DNA of 64,000 nucleotides, taken from Phellopilus nigrolimitatus. Its lineage: Eukaryota > Basidiomycota > Agaricomycetes > Hymenochaetales > Hymenochaetaceae. The stretch spans positions 620,001 to 684,000 of the forward strand of contig JAJOHG010000007.1 of the NCBI GenBank assembly GCA_021029095.1, written 5' to 3'. Each line of letters starts with the position of its first letter. Positions within the stretch are counted from its first letter, which is position 1. Below, piece after piece: positions 51,978 through 61,534 of the stretch. The notes below the pieces were generated by a model. The model was not told where the DNA came from, ran no database searches, and saw nothing but the letters and a program-made list of their open reading frames with translations. A program made the position numbers and the translations under genes.

Positions 51978-53520
51978 ATGGGCGATGATTCGGAAGCCAG
52001 ACGTTTGCGCAAGGAGATAGCGCGTCTCCAAACTTACATCGAAGAACAGCGGCGGCGACATTCTTCCGAGACGAAGGCGCTGCGCAAGGAGCTTGAGGAT
52101 GAGATCAAATACTCCGACAAGCTGCGCAAGGATCTTGACGATGAGTTCAAGCATTGCGAGCGACTCCGCAAGGAGCTCGATGACAAGCGTAGACTTACGA
52201 AAGACCTGCGCGAGGACCTCGACGATGAGAGACACTATTCAGATCAGCTCGAACGCAAGCTCGACAAGAGGACGCGGCAGATTGAGAAGCTGGAAGCAGA
52301 ACTGTTGGACCTGGAGGACGACTATGCGCTGGCGTACAAAGAACTCAAGCGTACGGATGGGCTTAGAAGAGAGCTAGAGGATTCAAGTGAGTAAGATGTA
52401 GTTTTTCCAGACTGTTACTAATATCCACTCCTCAGAGCTTGTTCGTCTTTATGCAAAACAAAGAGTTACCCAGTTGCAAGAAGAAGTTCGGTCCCTGCGA
52501 GGGCAGGATTCGCGTTCACCTACCCCACTTCGTGCACCCCCACCCGCCGCCCCGATCCGCACGCCAAGTCCTGACTTAGGATCAGAGTATTCTGAACAGG
52601 AAGAAGCCGATGACAGACTTTCGGAAGGAGACATCGAAGAGGAGGAGGCTTATTCTGACGATGACGACGTCGACCATGAAGATCCCGACGTCGCGGATGA
52701 GGAGGAAGTTAAAGAGGAAGACAGCGCTCCCGGGACGAAGTTGCGTAATCTCGCTGCTCGAGAAGGGAGGTTAGCAGATCGTGAATTCCAGCGAGCCAGA
52801 GAGGCCTACACTTCCGGGGACAAAGCTTTCGCTAAGAAGGTGAGCTAATATTTGTGTCGGCGAGGTGCTTTAAGCTCACAGATGTTCCTCCGGCGTTAGC
52901 TTAAGGATACAGCTGTCCAGCATCGTGATAGCATGAAGAACTACCATCGAATGGCCGCCGCGGAAATCTTCAATCATCACAACCCGGAGTACCACTCGAA
53001 GCCAACTTCACGCGATAGGATAGACTTGCATCACCTGCACGTGAACGAGGCGATAGAATTCGTCGAGAAGCACATCGAGCTCTGTCGCGCGGGCGGTATC
53101 CGAGCCGCTGACTTGATATGCGGAAGAGGGAACCACAGCGCAGGCGGTGTCGCGAAATTGCGGCCCGCGATCCTTTCGTACCTCGCGACGCAGCGGGACG
53201 TTGTCGTCGATACACACGAGACGAACCCCGGGCGCATCGTCGTACGCTTTGCGGACTCGTGGAAGCCCGCAGATGACGACATCCAGCGGCTGGGCGCGGC
53301 GAAGACACCCTCGCAGTCGTCGTCGCGGGGTCCTGAGCGCGCGGAAATAGCCGATGTATTCGAGCACGGGCGCACGCGTCTGAAGGCCGCGACGAAGGCC
53401 GCGGCTGAAGTGAGGCAGGGACTGGAGGAAATAGAACAGGGAATGAGCGCCATGAAGGTCAAATCCGAGAAGAGGAGAGGCTTGAGGGAGGTCACGAACC
53501 GAAACAACGCAAATGAGTAA
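51978..53520 (+). CDS. Coiled-coil DUF1771-Smr domain protein
   Basis: Smr domains are nucleic-acid nicking or binding modules; DUF1771 precedes Smr in eukaryotic proteins linked to no-go mRNA decay. Three exons: 51978-52386, 52436-52839, 52900-53520, giving 477 residues. Residues 5-135 form a heptad-rich coiled coil with internal repeats of the type LRKELDDE. An acidic segment (EEEEAYSDDDDVDHED) leads to DUF1771 (REFQRAREAYTSGDKAFAKK through NYHRMAAAEIFNHHNP). The Smr core is RIDLHHLHVNEAIEFVEKHI and LICGRGNHSAGGVAKLRPAI. The usual LDLHGL is LDLHHL-like and GxGxHS is intact (GRGNHS). Introns are GT-AG, 49 and 60 nt. A C-terminal charged helix follows. The coiled coil suggests dimerisation. 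Confidence 0.88.
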
Positions 53521-54759
53521 CGCAACTAAATATTCGCTATGCTTTATGCTTTCTTTTCGGATTGGGGCTCATCGGACTTTCATCCTATGAAGGACTATGC
53601 CAATATGCTTACGGCTTTGTATATGATTTCTCATCTAATCTGCGTAGTTCTTGGTGCTATCTAACTTAGTATTTAGCGTAAGACCACTCGGCGGTGGCCA
53701 GTTGCAACGAATCAATCACCAAGCTCATTCTCTTGCTCGAGTACAATCTGTCTATGGCTATATTGGCTGAATCGGGCTTCATTGCACGAAGCTCATCGTC
53801 ACAGTGTCATAATAGGTTTGCGATGTTCGCATTGCAAGACTAGATCGTGTTCTGACTGGGTCTAGGGACGGAGCTGAACGAGTATACCTTATTTATTAGT
53901 TCGTACGACAGGACACCCATTTCGGGCTTTTTCCTTCTGGAGTATCATATGTAACTAAGTAAGTACATCCTAAGTTGCTATGAGTATTCTCAGCAAAAAC
54001 GAAGAGAAACCAGGATAAAGAGAAACGAAATTAGTAGACGTTGTATTAAATGTGAGTATCCTTTCTGAATCAAGTCTCGGCGCGAAGAGTGCGTAAGATT
54101 GAATAAGTACCACGATCAGCGCCACCTCACATACAGCCTCGAGCGTCTCTTACCTACTGCACCAGTCGTTCGCCCCTTCCTCAGGTCTGGTTTGCTATGC
54201 TTTAGCCTCGCATTAAGTTATCAGAACTTAGATTAACGCATGTAATGGCTCAATATACAGATGTACATTTAGTGCCCTACGTATGCATACCACCCCCACC
54301 CACCTCCGGTATAAAAAAGTTACGAAATCGATGTTATTCCTTGAGCTTGTTCGGTCTGGAACGCGTAATCGACAGCCTGACTGTTTGTTTCCGATGGACG
54401 CCGGACGATAATGATCGACGGATCAGCGTTGGCGACACATGTCAATGCTAAATGCTTATTTTAAAGCTCTTTGCATAAATAATAGCAGTCGCGGTCAGAT
54501 TGAAATAAAATGAGTTCACGTTATTATTTGGACTTAGCCAGAGCTCGACGTGCATCGGATGGTTCTCTTCTCAATTTGTGCTTCAACAATTTGTGTACTA
54601 GCAAGCCTCTTGACAGAAATGTACCTATCTACATGTTCAAATGTTTACCAATATACAAATAGTATGATAGATCAGAACACACTGCACAAGCACTCAGTAT
54701 CTCAAAATAATGAAAAGATAGTACCCGAGAAATCATCAATTGCCTCGATTTTGCAGGCA
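53521..54759. other. Intergenic region without supported gene
   Basis: About 1.2 kb, increasingly AT-rich, with no motif-bearing frame. It marks the transition to the pseudogene-bearing right arm. Confidence 0.5.
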
Positions 54760-55580
54760 TACCTTTTTTGCAGGTGTATACAATAGCCCCGACGTCTGCG
54801 TATGGACCGAATGACTTGATTCTGTCGAGGAAGTCGGTAATTGCGTCCGGAGCGGAAGCTGTTCGCCAGATTCACCGCAAGGAGCGCGTCTGGGCGCAGA
54901 GGCGTGCGTCTCAGGCTCAGGCGCGGAACGGTCGGTAAAGATTTCGGGAGCGCGCGCACGCAGACGAGAAAGGATCGATGTAGCGCCTTCAGACGGGAGT
55001 CCATAGCAAAGAATAACCGGATCGTCAGGAATGCGGAAGACGCGCGGAGTTGGACTTCCTGGGTACGGGTCTATTTAGAGATGTGCCGTAGCAGGAAAAC
55101 GAGACGCGAGCCTTGCCTGAGGCTTCGGCGTAACGCTGCCAGTTTCAACTCACCTAAACCTAAGATTGAATAGTCCTTACGGGTCGATATATATTACGTG
55201 CACACATGAAGAAGCACGTACTGTCAATGGCTTCGCCGTTCTTGTCAAACCCTGCTGCGAGTCCGATTGGGTTCGAAAGCGTTTCGCCCATAACTGCGAC
55301 CCCAGGTTATATATATATAAGCCGTTTCTCATGCCGAACATTCACTGCATACCTCTGTGCTCAACCGCCCGTCGTCTACGCCCATGTCCTTCGGAACCAA
55401 CCCACTTCTCAAAACCTTCACAGCAACCTTGTGCGACGTCTCGGGATTCAAAGCACACCGCATGAGCGGAGTGAAGAAGTAGCGATGAATTGCAGACCGC
55501 GAGTCGAAGTAGTACACAGCAAACAGAGTACCAGACACCAGGATGGCAGTCGTCCCCACCGCACGCCGCAGCGTGTTCAC
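54760..55580 (-). pseudogene. Dihydroorotate dehydrogenase (class 2) pseudogene, truncated
   Basis: The 5' half of a mitochondrial DHODH gene with its introns. Exon 1 (55346-55580) encodes a membrane-anchor start and FDSRSAIHRYFFTPLMR, ETSHKVAVKVLRSGL. Exon 2 (55222-55293) encodes MGETLSNPIGLAAGFDKNGE. Exon 3 begins at 55175 with GLF-like residues, then a TGA at 55150-55152 where the family has the tryptophan of GFSWVE, followed by VETGSVTPKPQ. A further stop follows, then remnants PTPRVFRIPDD and YGLPSEGATSILSRLRAR. ALLAVNLANSF and APDAITDFLDRIKSFGPYAD lie in different frames. Homology ends near 54770; the rest of the barrel is absent. Introns are retained, so it is a DNA-level duplicate rather than a retrocopy. 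Confidence 0.85.
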
Positions 55581-56135
55581 AGATTAACTATACGACGAAG
55601 AGAGCAGGCGGGCATGCCCGGATAGACGAGCTTGCGCGAGCCGTTGAGTCGCTTGACGCGATGCCACACGAGAGAACATTGCGCGCCCTTTCCGTTGAAC
55701 GTGCGCGACGTCCCGGGAACTTTTGCCGAGCTGCCTATTCTGGATTCGTACAAACTTTCTTTTCTTCATCTCTTTTGCTTTTCTCGTGGAAAAGAATAAT
55801 CAATATGCTACATGTAATGCTGCACAGTGGGCTGGATGGCTTCAAAGGCCGCATACCACCAACGAGACGATATCACCGACCGATGACAAATTGGCTTCGT
55901 AAATACATTGGAGAACACATGGTGTAGTCTGGGCGCTCAAGGAACCGCAGCTTATACTTATAACCGCATGCCTTCGGAGTCATCAATTGTCCTAAGTCCC
56001 CTTGTATAACTTACAAGGTCAGTTCAATTCAATTCAGTTCTCTGCGATAAGCTTGCTGTCCGCATTGCTCAACATCACCAACGACTCGGACGGCTTTACA
56101 GCAAAAGACCTGTCACTGGCACGTTCGGGGTCGCA
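55581..56135. other. Spacer between two pseudogenes
   Basis: No supported gene. A short AATTC-type repeat (TTCAATTCAATTCAG) lies near 56021-56036. Confidence 0.5.
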
Positions 56136-58307
56136 ATGAAGTTTCTCTACTCCTTGTCCTTGTGTTCGCTTGTCTTGCTTTCTGGTGTCGCAAGGACTCT
56201 CGTCGACTCGCCTGGACAGAGTGTACTCTCAAACAGCAGGCACGGGTGTGTGAAGCACCACTGCACATAATCGACTAACTATCTGATGTCTGGCATACCA
56301 GGTCTCTGGAACTTACGACCATCTCATCTGACCATTACGACTTTCTCTCATCCTGCGTTCCCCGGTAGAAGTGCTCGAATTAAGAAATTCAACTTCGGCA
56401 ATGTCGCGTTCGTGTTGTTTCTGTCCCTCGTCAAACGCAGAATTCACCAGTATACTTCATTCTCGACAGCTCGTACACCGGATATATCGACGTCGGAGCC
56501 AAGCACCTTTTCTTTTATTTCTTCGAGAGCAGAAGCGACCCGGATAATGATGACGTCCTTCTCTGGACTAATGGCGGTATGTTTTCCACGTGCGTTTTGA
56601 GTTTTACTCATTTAATTCTTTCTGAAGGATCTGGCGGTTCGTCTTCAATGGGCCTCTTTTTTGAGCTAGGTCATTTCTCTACCTTTTTACGGTATTTGAT
56701 GAAGGAAGCTAATGTCAAAGTACAGGACCATGCAATATCGTTTCGCCGAACAGCACAGAATATAACCCATACTCATGAAATTCAAATGCGAACATATTCT
56801 TCATTGACCAACCTACTGGTACCGGATTTTCCTATCACGAGTTCGGTGACATACCCGTACGCGACTTGACTATAATCCATGCCATCTGCTTACGCTCCTA
56901 CTGAGCAGTCTACAACTGAGGAAGCCGGGGACGATATAGCGCGATTCATTGCTGCCTTCTTTGAAACGTTCCCCAAGTTCGAGGGCCGCAACTTCCATCT
57001 GACCGGCGAATCTTACGCAGTACGTCCAACGTCCTAATTGAAGCCCGTTCAATATGATCTCGAATGTTATAATTTATCTAGGGACGTTTCCTCCCTGTTT
57101 ATGCCGCTGCTGTTTATGACCAGAATGAAGTCCTCGTTTAAATGGATTTACCCCGGTGAACTTGAGATCCGTCATGATCGGTAAGTATATTCTTGTAAAT
57201 TTTAAGTCAGGTTATCAACAGACGCCCATATAGGAAATGGGGCGACGGATTTCTTTTAGTGCGTCGGCATTAAGCGAACAATATTCTCGTCTAAGGTCTA
57301 TCTAGCCTCGTGCGTTCGTACTACGATATGCAATGCACGGCGGCGTCGGTTGCGCCTGTTCAAGCAATCAGGTACTCAATCTCAAACCTTTCAGAAGTAC
57401 AGAATCCCGCTGATGGTAACTAGTGCGTGTGTTCGCATGAAGCAAATTGTGCGTCCTTTCTCATTCATTGGAAGGCACGTATGCACATCTGAAGCATTCT
57501 CTGTATATGTGCTTAAAGTTACCTCGTTGCGAGAGGTGGTCCAAGAAAGCCTGTATAGACCATTTCGACCTTATCGATTGTAACGCAGCGTTCAAATTCT
57601 GCTCCGAAGAGATGATGCCATATCTCGAACTTGGTACTTAACCCACCACTCCTGTGAAGGAAGACCAACGCTCATCGAAATTCAGGCTACAGCTACTACG
57701 ACATGTCGAAGAAATGCGATACTAACACAGATTGCTACCCAGGACAATTGTAGGTCATTCCGCTTTCTTGAATAAATTTACAGGACTAAAATCGAGTGGC
57801 AGTGATATTGTAGCCTACCTCGATTCGCCCGAGGTACGAAAGACGCTCGGGGTGGACCACGCGTTCGGCAATTTTACCAATATTGCCATGGATGTGTACG
57901 ACTGCTTCTGGGCAAGCGGCGACCCGCTGCACCAAGCACAATTGTACATTCCAGAGCTTCTTGCGCGCGGCGTGAAGGTGTTTATCTACGCAGGCACCTA
58001 CCATTTCATCGCAAACTGGGTTGGAAATGAGCGGTGGACGCTAGACATGGACTGGGCGAGTAAAGAAGCATTCGCAGGCTCGCCGTTGACGGAGTGATTC
58101 GTGAATGGGGAGCCGGCAGGAAAGACGAGGGCATATGGGAACTTTACGTTCACGACGATTTATGGCGCGGGCCATTTGGTATGTCTTTTGTGTTTATTTT
58201 ATTTTATTGACGGAGTAGCTGATTACCTGCATTCGCAGGTTCCGCATGATAAGCCCGTCGAGTCTTTGGAGATGCTGAAGCACTGGCTCACAGACAAACC
58301 CATGTAA
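56136..58307 (+). pseudogene. Serine carboxypeptidase (S10) pseudogene
   Basis: Nearly full-length but broken. It opens with a signal-peptide-like start (MKFLYSLSLCSLVLLSGVAR). Recognisable family segments are [72 protein letters not shown], the nucleophile motif GESYA/GR, SYYDMQCTAASVAPVQ, CIDHFDLIDCNAAFKFC and GNERWTLDMDWASKEAF, ending GAGHL/VPHDKPVE. Lesions: a frame change before HPAFPG (near 56350), a TGA for tryptophan in PYS-W-NSN (near 56778), a stop plus frameshift after YDQNEVLV (near 57138), a stop after NGATDFF (near 57259), and a second TGA for tryptophan in TE-W-FVNG (near 58096). The catalytic aspartate site reads GTYHFIAN, with His where Asp is expected. Introns are still recognisable. 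It is not a functional peptidase. Confidence 0.85.
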
Positions 58308-58744
58308 ATGTTTGCCTTCCTAGATTTCGACTTTGGCCAAACCAAAGCTCCCTAACTCGAAGAAATATATGTACAACTACGCTATGCAACGGCAGCCGCC
58401 ACGGTGTGTTGGATCTGTTTCATGAAGACGATGTCCCAATCGATACACTGGATTTTAAACGCGTCAAAGTCCTCATTTGCATCCGGTTGCGGTAGCGAAT
58501 AGCTCGGCTAGCATTTGATCATTCGGCATCCCTCTTTGAATTTTCCCCGCCTAACCAAACACCAAACCGGACCACCGTTCTCGCAGTAAAATCATGTGCA
58601 CCTACGTCGCATATTGCAGGAAAGACCGACAAATTCTCTTCAATACCTCTTTCTGTGTCATGCCGGCCGCGTACATCATCATGCTTTGACAACGCACTCC
58701 TAAACTATATCTATTTTTGTAATCTAGGTATTCAGAAGTGTTTT

Positions 58745-60523
58745 CTACTCGGGTTGTGCAACTCTCAGTGAGCCTGGTGTTCTGATTACCAATGCACCAG
58801 TAACTGGCTCTACAGTCATTACCGTTGGGCATAGTTTTGGGTCCTTGAGGATGTCTGCATGTATTGAAAGCTTATTTGCCGGTTGCTTGCCCGAGCAGAA
58901 GAGCTGGCAGCACAGAACAAAGCCATCATGCAGCATGAACATGTGCCCTGTATTTGAGATACTTATGCCCATGGGTTTTACAGGAACCTCTGAGCAGCCT
59001 CGAGTGACAAGTGAAAGGTTCCAGATGATATCTGAAGCAGCCGTTTCCCTTCGAGCCACATCAACAGTGTGAGCTGAAAGTTTGACTCGGTATGATAGAA
59101 GTTGATGTGACTTGTCTGACAGCTCGTGATGTGCAACTACAAAGATTTCTCCTGGTACGGGGACATTTGGGTCCGTCCTCTTGCGCCATGCGGGGGTGAA
59201 AGCATGCATTGCAAGAAGCCATGGCCCTTTTCCTCCTGGCATCCCATTATCATCCATATCTAGCGGTACATCTGAGAGACGTAAGCATGCAACACCTTGA
59301 TCCTCACCATCGTTTGCATGTGCAATTTTAGAGGAGTATGCAATGCACTTCCACTTCCACCATTGAGAATGTGTAGACCACTGTCCATCAAGTGAGGAAA
59401 GAGAGATGGCAGCCAGCTTGAGGTGTCTAGTACCAAATTTTGATGCAATGACAATATGATGGTCCACCAGAACTGCTACTGAATTTAACGGATGAGATGG
59501 ATGAGATACTGGTATCTGTTAGTCATTTTATTAGTCACACTTGAGTTGCAGAATACATAGAGATTACATGTGGAAGAGCAGCACTTACATTATGGTCAAC
59601 ATAGTCAAGTACAATCACACCCTGAATTTTCCAATTGAGCAGGAAAATCCGACCACTTCCCTGAAAGATTGCCATAACAATGTCCCCACGAACCACGAGT
59701 TGAGGGAAGGAGTAATCACGTATGCTGCGCTCGAACATAAATTTGCCTTCTTGTGACCTGAAATCAAATTCATACACACGGATGATCCTGGTAAAGGGAG
59801 AAAATTTGGGTCAAGTTCAATACAATATTCCTATGCACATGTCACTCACTTCCCACTGCGTGTTGAAAATGCAGCTGCAACATTAAGAGCCTCTCCATCC
59901 TGCACAAGTTCAAAGTCAAATGCACTGCAGACACTAGGGACACCTGGTTTCTCAGCAACCCACACTGGTGTACAAGCAGTAGGATCAAATGACCAAAGCT
60001 CTAGTTTTCCCCTGTTTACAAGGAAAGCATGGTTCCCACCAGGCAGGAGCTGGGGACCAATTCGCTTGACATTTGTTGCATTGCTTTCAAGGACATGTGG
60101 TATATGTGGATTTATACTTAGTGACTTTTCCTGCACATAGCATAGGGCACCATTGATCTGCATGTTATAAGCAAGGCGAACAGCCCTGACAACCTTGGAG
60201 CTTATTTCTTCAGTTGAGAAGTTTTCTAAATAATCATATGGCGTGATATCAGGTGCCTGTGTTACATCCAGGTTCTGCAGTAAAGATAGCCAGATCTGAC
60301 GAGATTTACAAATTCCTTGTAGGTTTTTGCATGTCTAAACAATTCTCAGAAATGATGCTTGTGTGAAAAGGTGGCATACACATACTCTTGTTATGTTGAA
60401 TACATCCCTTGGACTGGTACAGTGACTGAGGACCTCATGGATCAGTTCATTAGGAAGGCCCAGAAGGTTGAATGAGTTACTGGGCATAAACAGATGATTG
60501 AAATGAGTGACAGTGAGCACCAA
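58745..60523 (-). CDS. AT-rich F-box protein of an uncharacterised fungal family
   Basis: Four exons: 60386-60523, 59850-60334, 59589-59787, 58745-59515, giving 530 residues (517 if translation starts at 60484, MPSNSF). The F-box is at the N-terminus (NLLGLPNELIHEVLSHCTSP then RDVFNITRTCKNLQGICKSR and IWLSLL). The remaining 450 residues have repeated short beta-strand-like segments (GGNHAFLVNRGKLELW, GDIVMAIFQGSGRIFLLNW, HHIVIASKFGTRHLKLAAIS), suggesting a propeller-like substrate module, but no named repeat is recognised. All introns are GT-AG, 51-73 nt. Codon use and base composition are clearly more AT-rich than the genes from 14 to 53 kb. No lesions were seen. Large F-box families of this kind are common in Agaricomycetes (family knowledge); the substrate is unknown. 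Confidence 0.8.
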
Positions 60524-61534
60524 GGTGCAGGTGGTTGGAATAAGGAAGAAAGGAAAAGTTGTGTTTGGCAGTCAAGGTAGCTTGTTGTATTTATACATGT
60601 TATTATCAGCAAAACTGATTATGCAATTTTATAATTATTTGTTTCCACTGGCAGTGGAAAGGCAAAGTTGCAAACATTAATAATGTACCATGCCAACTAT
60701 AGACTGCCACTCCATGGCGTATGATCAGTGTAATATAAGACATACATGATTATCTAGTTCTTTAACCCTAAAACTGCAGCTAGGTTATAAAATAACCCGA
60801 CAAAAGCAAAGAAAAACAAGTAGGTATAAGACCATTGTGCAATCCATACTATGCATTCTAGTTCCCACCTTTGCATGATGTGTGTCAGGACTTTCTGTTG
60901 CATTGTTACAGTATGCACTATAAATGGAATGACCGGGCTTCTGGTACAATCTGTACAATCTCGCGTTTTGCCTTTTTGTTTCGTCTCCTATCACTCGTTT
61001 CTATGACGGTCGCTATCGGACAAAAAACATTGGACTTGGGGATTTTGGACTTTGACTTGGGAAATTCATCGATGATCATCGATGATCACTAGTGATCACT
61101 AGTGAAAACCAAGTCCAACAGCTATTCATCGATGATCACTAGTGATCACTAGTGATCATCGATGATCGTCGATGAACGGAGACTTGGAATTCACTAGTCA
61201 TCAATGATCATCAATGAAAAAAGTTATGTTTTCATTGATCACTAGTGATCACTAGCGATTACTAATCATTGATGATCATTGATGATCATCAATGAGTAAT
61301 GATTTCTAAAAGCCAAATCTTAATCATTGTTCATTTATGATCAATGAAAACGACTTGAAAGACCAGTTTTATTACAAATAACCTCCTTTCCGACCAGACC
61401 CGATGTCCTTACGACACATCATTTCGAAGCTGCAGTCGGTGGCACGTCATAGGGTAGATCCCGGAGCTCCATTCAAGCCACACTCTTGAACAATCCATTG
61501 TCTAGTTTTCTTTTCCAAAGAAACATAAATTAGA
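60524..61534. other. AT-rich intergenic region containing a palindrome array
   Basis: No supported gene. The right part is the palindromic repeat array listed separately. Confidence 0.55.
61066..61345. repeat. Array of nested palindromes (ATCGATGATCA and ACTAGTGATCACTAGT units)
   Basis: Within about 280 nt the tetramers ATCGAT, TGATCA and ACTAGT recur in nested palindromic combinations. 61126-61165 is a perfect 40-nt palindrome. Flanking copies at 61066-61104 and 61190-61300 are partial or diverged to TCAATGATCATCAATGA. There is no coding frame and no terminal repeat structure. Function is unknown; candidates are a cruciform-forming element, a short palindromic repeat family or a protein-binding array. 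Confidence 0.75.

Noticed and set aside
54760..58307. UGA read as tryptophan, given three Trp-to-TGA positions
   Set aside because: The same relics also contain frameshifts and other stops, and intact genes in the window (glycerol kinase, RPB4, CCC2, MTHFR) end with TGA.
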